DNA of 64,000 nucleotides from Sabellastarte sp. h YS-2021 (Eukaryota; Annelida; Polychaeta; Sabellida; Sabellidae), in contig OZ024940.1 of the NCBI GenBank assembly GCA_964017235.1, positions 28,638,573 through 28,702,572 of the forward strand, in the 5' to 3' direction. How positions within the stretch are numbered: position 1 is the first letter of the stretch; each line of letters opens with the position of its first letter. The translations under genes were made by a program, and so were the position numbers. This document shows, one piece after another, positions 9,901 through 21,516 of the stretch. Under the pieces are notes generated by a model. It was given only the letters and a program-made list of their open reading frames with translations. It searched no databases and had not been told where the DNA came from.

Positions 9901-12104
9901 GTGACGGTCACACCACTATAGATGGTTTCACAAATATGGAAGGCTCTGGTTTTTGTGTTGATTAACAAATAACTATAAATAGCCACTCATTAACCTAGCT
10001 CCGAGCCCCCAGTCAACAGAAGTTGACAAAATCAAGCAAGTCACAGAAAAATAACCTAAGTAATGCCCGCGACATGCCCAGTCCATTTGTTATCCTAAAC
10101 TAATAGGGAGGTTTAACCTCTTGTATTATCGAGCAAAACACAAATCAATGGCTCGCACCAAACAAGAAACAGTCATGAATAATTTGGAATATATTATATT
10201 TATTAAAATAAATATGCACCAAATCAATCAACTTACAAGAACTTAGTTAAAACACTTAGTTATAAAATTCTTACCCAAATGATTCTAATCAAATAAAAAA
10301 AATCACTTAATATTATCCTTATAGTTTCCCAGACTCTTAGCCTTAGCTTAGTCTCCTAAATATAAATAAGACACATCCTAAGTTATATCAACCAATAGCA
10401 GAATCAAACAAATGAAATGTAAATCTTAGCAACAGAGAACTTACACTAAAATATGTCATGTCAAGAAATAAATATTTGTATAAAATCTGTCATTTATATA
10501 GAATCCATCAGAATTACATAGTTAAATATATCAATATTTAAAACAGAAATAAAGTTGCCCCTGACAGCCCAACCCTTGATTGGTGATTTAGTCTACTTCC
10601 CCTGAAAGTGTGGGTACAGCCTGCACATTCTGCACAGCGTAAACCCATGGATATTAGCGGAATACACATTACTGGAAATTCCTTATCCATTAATTTACCT
10701 AAAAGTCTTAATTAGATTTACCCAAAAGTAAAGTTATCATAAAATATTGTGACTCCATATACACATTCTCTGCAAATATGGGATTCACAAGGAAAGTTTA
10801 CTGTATACACATACTGGCAGATACAGTAAACATAATATTAATTCTCATGACTTACAATCAGTACCTATTTATTATTATCCCAATATACTCATATGCAGAC
10901 ATAGACATACTGTCCATGAATCAGCTTTAAATGCACATTCATGCACATCTAATACTGGTCCTATATGAGTATTTTACCCTTTAGAAATACCCCAGATAAC
11001 TTATGAATTTCCCGAAATATCAGAAGCAGAATAAACATGACACTACATTAAAATCTCAACAATCTGACATTTACATTAAAATTCAATACACAATAATAAT
11101 CTCATTATAGCTTCATGAAAATATACAGAATAAAATACATGTACTACAGCAAAGCAAACTACACATACCAAATGAACTTTTACATTTTATATTACCAATC
11201 CATATTCTTAATCCTAAAATCAATTCCAAATTCATTGCCAAAGACAAAATTAAGCTAAAAGAATCATTTACCCATTATCAAATAACCACATTTTCATAAC
11301 TTACTTGGAAACTTGCTCCTAAGTTTACACACACACAAACAAAACACTGCTTCCAACAACTGTCAAAGCTTCTCTTCTTAACTACCTTTTCCAGATTTTT
11401 TTTGCACTCCCTAAGCTTACCATGCTTGCCATATTTATAGATAAAATCCACCTACACAAAAGTATGACTCATCAAATGTAACCTAGAACTTCCGTCCTTT
11501 GGTCAGTCATTTTAGTGACTCCAAAAATTTAATTCCTTATATTTAATACCAAACTTTCAACCGGAAGATGCCCATAAATTTTACTGTGAATTGATGCATC
11601 CAGTTCTGACTCAAAATGTAGCCAGGCACTAACACAAGTAGAAATTTACATTCTTATAAATTTTAATACAATTAACAGATTAACATACAATATACCCTAT
11701 CACAAACTATTATTACATTATAATTAACCCCCAAAACACATACGTAAAATAACATCAACATTACATATCAAATACAAGAAATCCATGTTAAATAAACCAT
11801 CTAAAGTTTCAAATTAATACATAGTTAAAACAAAAACATAAAGAAACAGGCTAGCATACTGCCTGCACAACTTACCCAACTGTAGTGATTTATTACAGTT
11901 CACATCAGTACACAGAAATTTACTGAACTAAAAAAAGACAGATTAGTCACAAAAACTCTAAATGTCCAACATGAGTACAAAACAATTTTGCTAATTACTA
12001 AAACAACCTACACAAAATCAAATACCAAATTTAAGCAACATATTTAATAAAGAAATTAATAAAATAATTAAAACAAGGCAATGGTCAGTGACCATGCCGT
12101 CACA
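9900..12104 (-). repeat. Gypsy-2 3' LTR
   Basis: 2205 bp, TG...CA on both strands, matching 17075-19259 base for base over long runs. It has a small block (around 11,378-11,397) absent from the other LTR. No ORF of note is inside. Confidence 0.95.
11431..11440 (-). promoter_or_regulatory. Possible TATA box of gypsy-2 3' LTR
   Basis: Minus-strand CTATAAATAT within the LTR; the same motif is at 18,592-18,601 in the 5' LTR, where it could drive transcription. Motif match only. Confidence 0.4.
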
Positions 12105-12116
12105 CTACCCCCTTCC
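12105..12116 (-). other. Gypsy-2 polypurine tract
   Basis: On the minus strand GGAAGGGGGTAG lies immediately before the 3' LTR, preceded by a T run. This is the expected position and composition of the plus-strand primer. Confidence 0.8.
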
Positions 12117-12782
12117 AAAAAAAAAAAATGGAAAGTTGTAATTTAAATCTCCAAGTATAAGCATTATACCAACAAGTACATCACTCATCATACACCACAA
12201 GTTTAAAAGGTTTTCACATAACAAGCCACCATTCCATACAGGATAAAAAATAAAATCAGCATCATCAACAATAATAAGCAACTACATTATTAACTCATAA
12301 TTTAATTCACAATAAGATACCATGTTTTCTCAATAAAAACACAACACTGTACAGCAAGCCAATAACCAATTCTTTGACACAGCATTTAAACAAGAGTCTA
12401 TTTTCACAGCAATCAGTCTTTAATATTAAAAGTTCTATTGGTTACTGTCATCATTCCTTGACACAAATATGGGCAGTTCAGTTGGTTACTTCCATCATCC
12501 TTTGACACAAATATGGACAGTTAAGTTGGTTACTTTCATCATCCATTGACACAAACGGGGACAGTTCAGTTGGTTGCTTTCTTCACACATTGACACAGAT
12601 GTTGGCAGGTAAGGTGATCATCATTATTCTTGACATGGACACAGGTAGTTTCAGTTGACACAACCCTCTGTTGATCCATTTAATAGTGGCTGACTCTTGA
12701 ACTGTGTATAGACCATTGCAGCATCTTGTTTCCCAGAATGTTGACCAGTAATTATTTGTGGCGATTAAATTTACACAAAATT
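12117..12782. other. Gypsy-2 3' untranslated interior with 44-bp tandem repeat
   Basis: No coding sequence was recognised. The main structure is four head-to-tail 44-bp units at 12,440-12,615, each starting GGTTACT/GGTTGCT and containing TTGACACAAAT-like and CAGTTCAGTT-like blocks. The period was measured from unit starts at 12440, 12484, 12528 and 12572. Confidence 0.75.
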
Positions 12783-13211
12783 TTATTTTAATTTAGAATT
12801 TTGAAGGAGCATACTGGTGTCATTCAGTAACTGTTCAAAATCATGGCTGAATGAGTTATCAATGTCACCTTTGCTCTCTATTTTATGAATTTTGAGATGC
12901 TCTTGTAGCATTTGATCATCTAAACAGGAATATTTACAAAAGTTACAATGTTTCAGGTCATTATATCCAGAAGGCACTTCAAATTTGGTGTCTTCTATGT
13001 TCAAGCTGGATCTATGACTGAGCAGATATTTTATCATATGGGTTTTATCAAACTTGCCCTCAAAATGCTTGCACAATGGGCATTGGAAACCCCATGTTTT
13101 CCTGATGTGATATCGTCTGGTGTGTTTGTTCAAATTTGACACCATATTGCCACATTTGGCACACAACCTCTGGGTGGCTTTGGAACTGTCTGAGTTACTT
13201 AGAACCTTCAT
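12783..13211 (-). CDS. Gypsy-2 accessory C2H2 zinc-finger ORF
   Basis: An intact 142-codon frame between integrase and the polypurine tract, the position where retroviruses carry env. Finger 1 uses C17, C20, H30, H35. A second CPLC unit (C44, C47) has irregular histidine spacing (H58, H66). Finger 3 is a classical C-x2-C-x12-H-x3-H (C89, C92, H105, H109). C2H2 fingers usually bind nucleic acid, so a role in element regulation, targeting or RNA binding is possible, but none is shown. It is the only gypsy-2 gene without a stop or frameshift. It could be a captured host fragment or a lineage-specific accessory gene. Confidence 0.65.
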   Translation of the reverse strand: MKVLSNSDSSKATQRLCAKCGNMVSNLNKHTRRYHIRKTWGFQCPLCKHFEGKFDKTHMIKYLLSHRSSLNIEDTKFEVPSGYNDLKHCNFCKYSCLDDQMLQEHLKIHKIESKGDIDNSFSHDFEQLLNDTSMLLQNSKLK

Positions 13212-13244
13212 ATCTGAAATGCAATTTCATTTCATCACAAAGTG

Positions 13245-13661
13245 TTACTGATGTATTAACCTTTCACCATACCAAGTTGGTGCTTTCCTATTTCGCTTTG
13301 GCCTAGTATTTTCTGTTTCTGTATCATGTTTTGCTTCTGTTTCTGACATAAATTTTATATCAGACTCAGTATCTGATGGCATTAAATTCAAATCTGCCTC
13401 TAGAATCTGTTCAGCTTCTGCTGGATCTATAAGTTTTGAATTTTGAGATTTCAGTTTTTCACACCAAGATAAGTCAATCTTATTTCTTGAGTGTGCAATC
13501 TTAAGTTTATCATGATTCACAACAATAGGTTCAGACTTTGCATTTTCTTGAATTCTGAAAATTCTGTCTGAAATTTTGTCAACAACTACATATGGACCCT
13601 TCCACTTATAGTAGCATTCCTTGCCAACTTTACTGTTCTTAATTGGGTAGTAGTAATACAC
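13245..13661 (-). pseudogene. pol: Gypsy-2 integrase C-terminal GPY/F module and tail
   Basis: 138 codons: the module reads YYKWKGPYVVVDKISDRIFR, the GPY/F signature of Ty3/gypsy integrases, followed by a basic-acidic tail ending in RPKRNRKAPTWYG. It is separated from the catalytic core by a frameshift near 13,745 and a stop near 13,665. The module would hold DNA during integration. Confidence 0.85.
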
Positions 13662-13719
13662 TAGAGAACCCCTTTGAATTCATTTTCTTTTAGCCTGTTG
13701 TTGTACAACCGCTGTTGCT

Positions 13720-14903
13720 TTATAGAAGCCTTTGCATCATGCTTCTTGCACTATGATGGGCTGTTTGCAATGTTGACTGTAAATTTAGAACATATTCTGA
13801 ACTTGAGATTTCTGATTTTTGTTTCAAATTTCCAATTGGACTTATCAGATCTATGGGTAGTGTATATTCTCTACCAAATAACATAAAAGCTGGAGTTTGC
13901 CCTGTTGATTCCTGAACACTAGAATTATAAGCAAAAGTGCATGACCTCACAAGTTCATCCCATGAAAATGGATTTTCATAAATGACACAGTTTAGAATGT
14001 TACAGATAGTTTGATTCAGTCTTTCAACAAAGCCATCTGATTGGGATCTCATTGTGGTGGTTCTTGTCTTTTCAATACCAAGCAACTTGCATGTTTCTTT
14101 GAACAGCATGCTTTCAAAATTTGTACCCTTATCAGTATGGATTTCAAGAGGTACCCCAAAATATGATATCCAGTTATCAACCAGTGCTTGAGACACTGTT
14201 CTAGCAGTCATATCTGGCAAAGGTACTGAAACTGCAAATTTGCTGAATTAATCACCAATAACCATTAACCAGGTGTTGTCTCGATCTGTTGTGCTAAAAG
14301 GACCCATAATATCTGTTGCTATGCGTTCAAATGGTGCACCTACAAGATATGTTTGCATGGAAGCTCTAGGTGTTTGCTTTGGACCTTTTCTCATTTGACA
14401 TGGTTTGCAGGTTTGAACCCAGAGTTTATGTACTCTCGCAATTTTGGCCAATAGAACCTCACCTGTATTTTGTTGTAGGTTCTCCAGAAACCTAAGTGAA
14501 TACCGGTTGCACTATCATGTAGCTGTTGTAATATTTGATCTCTATACTTTGTTGGAACGATGATTTGTAACCAATGTTTATGACTGTCTTTGCTCTCCCA
14601 CTTTCTACACAAAAGGCCATCTTGAAATGTCAGTCGCTCCCAATCGTTAATCAGGGTTTTTGTTTCAGAACTAAGCATAGAAATTTCTGACCATTTAGGT
14701 TTGGCAGGACATTCTTTCAAGAATTTATACACGGGACCAATGTCAGGATCATTGATTTGTTCATTTTCAAATTCTGTAGGTTTCCACATTGGGGTAAATT
14801 TTACACCTCTGGCAGAATTAATTAAATCTGTGGATGGTAAACAGTGACATTCGACTTCATTTGTTTGGGTACCTATCTCCCTCTCTAATTTGGTTTCAAT
14901 CAC
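13720..14903 (-). pseudogene. pol: Gypsy-2 integrase: zinc-binding and catalytic core
   Basis: 14903-14391 carries the HHCC zinc domain (H-D-S-A-T-G-I-H, F-Y-W-P-K-L-R, then C-K-P-C in the overlapping frame 14451-14248). The DDE triad is complete: D in IATDIMGPF, D in IHTDKGTNFES, E in DGFVERLNQT. A TAA stop at about 14,246 interrupts the core just after VIGD where an aromatic or His codon is expected, and there is a frame change near 14,400. So the catalytic residues persist but no full protein can be made. Confidence 0.9.
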
Positions 14904-14939
14904 TTGGGGGGTTCATACTATAATTCTGCAAATTTACAG

Positions 14940-15345
14940 CAATGACATTTTTTCCCACTCAGTGCATCTGCATTGCTATGTTTAGCCCCTGGGCGTGTTA
15001 TTATTTCAAAATCAAAGGCTTGCAAGAAATCTATCCATCGGGCTAACTGACTTTAAGTTCTTTAAACCTATGCAAATATTTCAAGGAAAAGTGGTCAGTT
15101 CTTACCTTGAAATGTTTCCCTAAAAGATAACTTTTGAACAAGTTTATGTGATGTATTATGGCCAAAAGTTCCTTTCTGGTTACACAATAGTTTTCTCCTG
15201 ATCTGACAGAGTGCGACTACCATAGCTAATGACTCTTTCCTCAACATTTGAACCTGAGATAACACATTTCCTATACCTACATCAGATGCATCAGTACCAA
15301 GAATGAATAAACCATCATCATAGCCATACTTGGCCCTTCTGTCTC
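14940..15345 (-). pseudogene. pol: Gypsy-2 RNase H relic
   Basis: Across several frames this encodes FILGTDASDVGIGNVLSQ (catalytic D), YCVTRKELLAI (catalytic E), VRTDHFSLKYLHRF and HSNADALSG, the ordered blocks of gypsy RNase H. It is the most upstream pol domain left; no RT palm or protease was found between here and the leader. Confidence 0.82.
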
Positions 15346-17051
15346 AAAACAGAAGGTTAACTTACACAGTTGGATTGCCCCTTTGGTGACATCCTGAAAG
15401 TTGCAACATCCCTGTGATATACTTAAAAATAAAAAAATAGCATGTAAAGTATACTTTCAAAACTTACACAGAGACTTGTATGATGTGCCAGATTCTATAT
15501 AGTTAATAAACAAATAAATTATAATTAAGTTCTGCTATTGTTTGATACAGTAAATGCGTTATTATGATACCTATGACTGTATTAAATCCCCACAACATTG
15601 CTTAATATCCAGTACTTAAGTTTCTCATTCATAACTATACCACCTAAATACCTGCACCTATTTCCTATACCACTCTATCACCTGTAGTTATTTTCAATAC
15701 ATGTACCTATTCCCTTAAGTACCTTTATCCATTACCTATACCAAATACCTTCAATACCTGACACAAATGTCACACCAATGAATTAATTATTCAACAGCAA
15801 CAACAAAAAAAAACAAAATGAATCACTATCTCAGAATATCTTGATATTGTTTACACTGTCAATAGTAGCAGTTTTACTGTAAAGTATAGTCAACTTACTT
15901 GAACACAATAACTTTAAAAACCAAATGCACAGAGTAGCATCTACTCTGGATTGAGGTAGCTGTATCGGCACTCCTTATTTAACTTGAATCAAAAGTAATA
16001 TATCATCGAACAAATACACCATTGTCAATCTAGAAGGGGAGAATACTAAGAGCAAGTCTATAAGTCAGTGACAACATCACTAATGGAACCAGCAAATAAG
16101 AGCCTTGCACTAACACTCAACTTTTAGAAGTGACCATGAGCACCGTTACTGTTAAGTAGTATCCTAAAACAAGCCTATTCCTAGAATATCAAACTTCAAC
16201 TTTTATTAAGGACTCAAATTGACCTTATGGGAAATACAATTTACGGCTGGAGTAGCACTTGAAGGAGCAACTTAAGAACTATGAACTTCAGCTTTACCCA
16301 GTATCCCCAAGATATAGATACCTTTTGAAGTACTCGTCTGTTAGCCAGCAACTGAATAGATAAGCACCGTACACCAACTAGCAGATTCTACTGGGTATCT
16401 ACACCTTAATAACTTAAGTTTGTTTTGTTATCTAAGTTAACCAGATTTCTACTGCTTGTTTGTAAACTGTATCTTAATAACTGAAAAGCGAAAGTCAACT
16501 GAATCCCATTTGGATTCACTGACAAATTGATTTCACACAAATCAAATCACCTAAGAATTCCACGAATTCTCAAACACAAACAAATCACATAAGAATTCCA
16601 CGAATTCTTAAAACACAACAGAATTTCACACAAATTCTGAACAATTGAATTCCACGAATTCAAGCAACACAACAATTGAATTCCACGAATTCAAACAACA
16701 CAACAGAATTTCAAACAAATTCTGATCAATTGAATTCCACGAATCCAATCAACACAATAAAATTCATATTTTGCACAACTGAAATTCACACTGGAATTTC
16801 ATAACAGTATTAATTCAAAGCATTACAAGTTTGCATCCCTAAATAAGTACTTAAACTGCACCTCAAGCTTAGTACTTTACTCATTTATTATACCCTTATT
16901 TGTCTGACATGGTAGAATAACTATTTCACCAAGCCATTCCTAACCTAACCTTTCCCAATTATACAAATTATATCCCTGAATTTCAAACATCTCAATTACA
17001 CAAGGACATCCCTCAATAAAACAAATAACATCCCTCAATTATACAAATAAC
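15346..17051 (-). other. Gypsy-2 leader, non-coding
   Basis: 1.7 kb between the primer-binding site and RNase H with no gag-like frame. It contains a degenerate TACCTATACC-type stretch at about 15,640-15,770 and the palindromic repeats at 16,550-16,760. It probably fuses the untranslated leader to pol through a deletion. Confidence 0.6.
16550..16760. repeat. Tandem palindrome array GAATTCCACGAATTC
   Basis: The 15-mer GAATTCCACGAATTC occurs about four times (near 16,555, 16,593, 16,649 and 16,680), plus a degraded copy near 16,733 (GAATTCCACGAATCC). It is separated by AACACAACAGAATTTC-like spacers. Each 15-mer is a near-perfect inverted repeat around a CAC centre. Confidence 0.85.
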
Positions 17052-17069
17052 ATCCCGGACGAGCCCCCA
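17052..17069 (-). promoter_or_regulatory. Gypsy-2 primer-binding site (tRNA-Pro type)
   Basis: Minus-strand TGGGGGCTCGTCCGGGAT lies five bases inside the 5' LTR end. It is the complement of the 3' end of tRNA-Pro, the primer known for murine leukaemia virus. Confidence 0.85.
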
Positions 17070-17074
17070 TAAAA

Positions 17075-19259
17075 TGTGACGGTCACACCACTATAGATGG
17101 TTTCACAAATATGGAAGGCTCTGGTTTTTGTGTTGATTAACAAATAACTATAAATAGCCACTCATTAACCTAGCTCCGAGCCCCCAGTCAACAGAAGTTA
17201 ACAAAATCAAGCAAGTCACAGAAAAATCACCTAAGTAATGCCCGCAACATGCCCAGTCCATTTGTTATCCTAAACTAATAGGGAGGTTTAACCTCTTGTA
17301 TTATCGAGCAAAACACAAATCAATGGCTCGCACCAAACAAGAAACAGTCATGAATAATTTGGAATATATTATATTTATTAAAATAAATATGCACCAAATC
17401 AATCAACTTACAAGAACTTAGTTAAAACACTTAGTTATAAAATTCTTACCCAAATGATTCTAATCAAATAAAAAAAATCACTTAATATTATCCTTATAGT
17501 TTCCCAGACTCTTAGCCTTAGCTTAGTCTCCTAAATATAAATAAGACACATCCTAAGTTATATCAACCAATAGCAGAATCAAACAAATGAAATGTAAATC
17601 TTAGCAACAGAGAACTTACACTAAAATGTCATGTCAAGAAATAAATATTTGTATAAAATCTGTCATTTATATAGAATCCATCAGAATTACATAGTTAAAT
17701 ATATCAATATTTAAAACAGAAATAAAGTTGCCCCTGACAGCCCAACCCTTGATTGGTGATTTAGTCTACTTCCCCTGAAAGTGTGGGTACAGCCTGCACA
17801 TTCTGCACAGCGTAAACCCATGGATATTAGCGGAATACACATTACTGCAAATTCCTTATCCATTAATTTACCTAAAAGTCTTAATTAGATTTACCCAAAA
17901 GTAAAGTTATCATAAAATATTGTGACTCCATATACACATTCTCTGCAAATATGGGATTCACAAGGAAAGTTTACTGTATACACATACTGGCAGATACAGT
18001 AAACATAATATTAATTCTCATGACTTAAAATCAGTACCTATTTATTATTATCCCAATATACTCATATGCAGACATAGACATACTGTCCATGAATCAGCTT
18101 TAAATGCACATTCATGCACATCTAATACTGGTCCTATATGAGTATTTTACCCTTTAGAAATACCCCAGATAACTTATGAATTTCCCGAAATATCAGAAGC
18201 AGAATAAACATGACACTACATTAAAATCTCAACAATCTGACATTTACATTAAAATTCAATACACAATAATAATCTCATTATAGCTTCATGAAAATATACA
18301 GAATAAAATACATGTACTACAGCAAAGCAAACTACACATACCAAATGAACTTTTACATTTTATATTACCAATCCATATTCTTAATCCTAAAATCAATTCC
18401 AAATTCATTGCCAAAGACAAAATTAAGCTAAAAGAATCATTTACCCATTATCAAATAACCACATTTTCATAACTTACTTGGAAACTTGCTCCTAAGTTTA
18501 CACACACACAAAAAAAAACACTGCTTCCAACAACTGTCAAAGCCAGATTTTCCAGATTTTTTTTGCACTCCCTAAGCTTACCATGCTTGCCATATTTATA
18601 GATAAAAACCACCAAATCAAATCTCATCAAATGTAACATAGAACTTCCGTCCTTTGGTCAGTCATTTTAGTGACTCCAAAAATTTAATTCCTTATATTTA
18701 ATACCAAACTTTCAACCGGAAGATACCCATAAATTTTACTGTGAATTGATGCATCCAGTTCTGACTCAAAATGTAGCCAGGCACTAACACAAGTACAAAT
18801 TTACATTCTTATAAATTTTAATACAATTAACAGATTAACATACAATATACCCTATCACAAACTATTATTACATTATAATTAACCCCCAAAACACATAGGT
18901 AAAATAACATCAACATTACATATCAAATATAAGAAATCCATGTTAAATAAACCATCTAAAGTTTCAAATTAATACATAGTTAAAACAAAAACATAAAGAA
19001 ACAGGCTAGCATACTGCCTGCACAACTTACCCAACTGTAGTGATTTATTACAGTTCACATCAGTACACAGAAATTTACTGAACTAAAAAAAGACAGATTA
19101 GTCACAAAAACTCTAAATGTCCAACATGAGTACAAAACAATTTTGCTAATTACTAAAACAACCTACACAAAATCAAATACCAAATTTAAGCAACATATTT
19201 AATAAAGAAATTAATAAAATAATTAAAACAAGGCAATGGTCAGTGACCATGCCGTCACA
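17075..19259 (-). repeat. Gypsy-2 5' LTR
   Basis: 2185 bp, near-identical to 9900-12104. Differences include a shortened block near 18,541 and a short mismatched patch near 18,605-18,625. It contains the CTATAAATAT motif at 18,592-18,601 (minus strand). Confidence 0.95.
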
Positions 19260-20832
19260 AAGCTTACTCAATTTACAGATGACGTAACTTGTTCATTATC
19301 AGATATACAATCAGGAAAGGAACTTTTCAAATTGATTAACAAATTTGAAATTTGTTCTGGACTGAAACTCAATATATCAAAAACAGAGGCACTTTGGATA
19401 GGGAAAGATAAAAATAAAACTGAAAAACCTTTTAACATAAACTGGTCAACCAAACCGATAAAAATCTTAGGTCCATATATAGGGCACAATAAAGAGGAAG
19501 TATACAGGGCAAACTTTGACCACTGCTTCAATTTTTGAATAAACCGCTAGCATTATGGAAGAGAAGGTCACTGTCTCTTACAGGACAGGTACTACTTGTA
19601 AAAACTTCTGGTAAAACAGAAAAAGTAAGCCAAAACATCTTTATGCAGACAATTGAAAAAGGTGGATACAACATTCATGATTTTCATCAAGTTGATAAAG
19701 CCATCAAAGTGATGTGGATGAAATTGTTTTTAAAGAAAAATCGTTTCTTTGGAAAAAATATCTAGAAATTCATTCAGGTGTTAACAATATATTAGTACTA
19801 TTACAGAGCAATTTTACAGAGAAAATGATACCAAATTTTGATTGTCTTCCAGATTTTTATAAAGATGTTATACAAAACTGGAAACAAGTAAAATACAATA
19901 ATTTGGGAAACATTAATGAAATAAGGTCACAATTTATATGGTATAATAGTTTAATAAGTCAAAAAGAACACCAATTTTGGTTTAATAAATCACTGTTCCA
20001 AGCAGGTCTCATGTTCATAGGTGATCTTTTTAATGAACACAATAAAATTGTACCATTTGAACAGTGGGTCTATAGAGGAGTGTCTAGTAATTGTTATTTG
20101 GTGTGGAGAGGTTTAGTTACAAAATTAGTACAAAACCTCAACATTGCAAGAAAATTTAGGTCAAATAATGCTACAACACAAAAATTTAATGGAATCAAAT
20201 TGTCTAGCAATAAAATTAATATCCAGGATCTTAATATGAAAATAATAAAGAAATTTTTGGTTTTAAACACAAAGCTTGACAGGGAATTTTAAAATACGGC
20301 ATATCATAACACTACCTTTGGTCAAATAGATAGTGATGCTTGGGCAAAGATATATGTACTAGCCCACTTATTGCCAGTTAATAATAAAGTAATAGAGTTA
20401 CAATATAAATATTATTTCGCTTTCTGGTAATAAATAAATTACTCTATCAAATCCAAATTAAAACAATACCAAACTGTCCGATTTGTGAATAGACACTCAG
20501 ACAATTGAACATTTATTTTTTGAGTGCAAAAAAATTAAAACATTTTGGTTACAAATTATTGATCTTTGGAACAACTATAAAACACCAGAGTAATTTTGTC
20601 TGTAAAAGACGTTATCCTGGGGTATAAATTCCAGGATTTGAAATCAAATAAAGCATTAAACACTATCATTCTAATATTATATATGTATACTAGTTACATC
20701 ACTGAAAAAAATGTCAGCTTGAAGAGTTTCATTATAAAGTTAAAGCAATATGTTGATATTTTGAAATCTCTCAAGACTAAAGATTTAGCTCATTCTGTTG
20801 TTAAAACTATAGAGTCCTTTATAAATTGGTAA
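19260..20832 (+). pseudogene. LINE-A ORF2 RT second half and C-terminus
   Basis: Resumes at the catalytic box TQFTDDVTCSLSD (F-T-D-D rather than the commoner F-A-D-D), then GLKLNISKTEALWIG and KILGPYIG. 19714-20292 is an uninterrupted 192-codon thumb/connector. About 20,480-20,570 holds the remains of the Cys/His motif (T-I-E-H-L-F-F-E-C), and 20596-20832 the last 78 codons. Frameshifts at about 19,535, 19,715 and 20,292 break it. Confidence 0.88.
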
Positions 20833-21152
20833 GATATTTAAACATGAGTTTTCTTTCAAATGTATCCCAGCACACTGTTGTGTAGTATGTATTGTCTGGT
20901 TGTGTCATTGTGTATTGTCTTTTTGTTGTTAGAAAGGGTAGTCAAATGTTTTGACAAAAAAAAGTAAAAAAGTAAGAAAATATTGTAAACTACTATCACT
21001 CATCACACATTGTGTAGTTTTAATCTCTTACATGAATGTATAATTATAAGACACCGATCAGGGGTTCTGCCACTCGCCCTTCCGGTTGTCATTAGAAAAG
21101 AGTGAATAAAATATATTTATCTAAAAAAAACATATGTATATATATAAATGGT
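20833..21152 (+). other. LINE-A 3' untranslated region and flank
   Basis: No coding sequence. A-rich runs at about 20,957-20,980 and 21,121-21,130 may mark the LINE 3' end; a TATATATA microsatellite follows. Confidence 0.5.
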
Positions 21153-21355
21153 GTAAGGCCGGAATAAATAAAGCTTGTGAAATACTGAAATGGTTTAATT
21201 AACTAAGCAAATAAATCTACTAACAGTGCAAATGGGGCAAACAACTAACAGTCCAATAAATACTGTACACAAGTAAGAACAGTGAAATGCCCACTATTAT
21301 AGTTATCAAATCCAAATATTTGTACATCATGTAATTATAAATATCACTTTGAAAT
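21153..21355. repeat. Dispersed ~200-bp repeat, copy 2
   Basis: Second copy of the repeat at 5238-5440, same orientation, with about one change in ten. It lies just after the LINE-A tail. Confidence 0.8.
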
Positions 21356-21516
21356 AAATAAACAGTATGTACAGTTTGGTTTTCAGGGATTATTCATCAA
21401 AGTTATCCGAAGTAAAATTAAATTAAAGAGAGTAACAAAAAATCCAACTATGAACAGATATATTGTACAAAGATGGGCCAAATGTCTACTAATAGACTTA
21501 AATTTTTTTCTGTCTA

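Larger units (their letters stand above)
9900..19259 (-). mobile_element. Gypsy-2: LTR retrotransposon, internally deleted, inserted in LINE-A
   Basis: The element starts TGTGACGG and ends CCGTCACA, with 2205- and 2185-bp LTRs, a 4-bp target duplication AAGC (9896-9899 and 19260-19263), a polypurine tract (12105-12116 on the minus strand) and a primer-binding site (17052-17069). The ~5-kb interior holds, in element order, a long leader, RNase H, integrase and a C2H2 zinc-finger ORF. Gag, protease and RT are absent, so it cannot be autonomous. By eye the LTRs differ at roughly fifteen bases plus a few small indels, so insertion is recent relative to the host LINE. Confidence 0.93.
5912..21130 (+). 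mobile_element. LINE-A: L1-like non-LTR element, interrupted by gypsy-2
   Basis: One LINE reads through the window in the order ORF1 (5912-7297), ORF2 endonuclease (8979-9590), RT first half (9600-9900), the gypsy-2 insertion (9900-19259), RT second half and C-terminus (19260-20832), and an A-rich end near 21,121-21,130. The RT frame on the left ends EEEFKL and resumes TQFTDDV on the right, proving continuity. An internal deletion joins endonuclease to RT at about 9590-9605. All ORFs carry frameshifts. Confidence 0.88.

Noticed and set aside
16550-16760. CRISPR-like array
   Set aside because: Short palindromes with repetitive spacers inside a eukaryotic retroelement leader; spacers are not unique and no cas genes exist.
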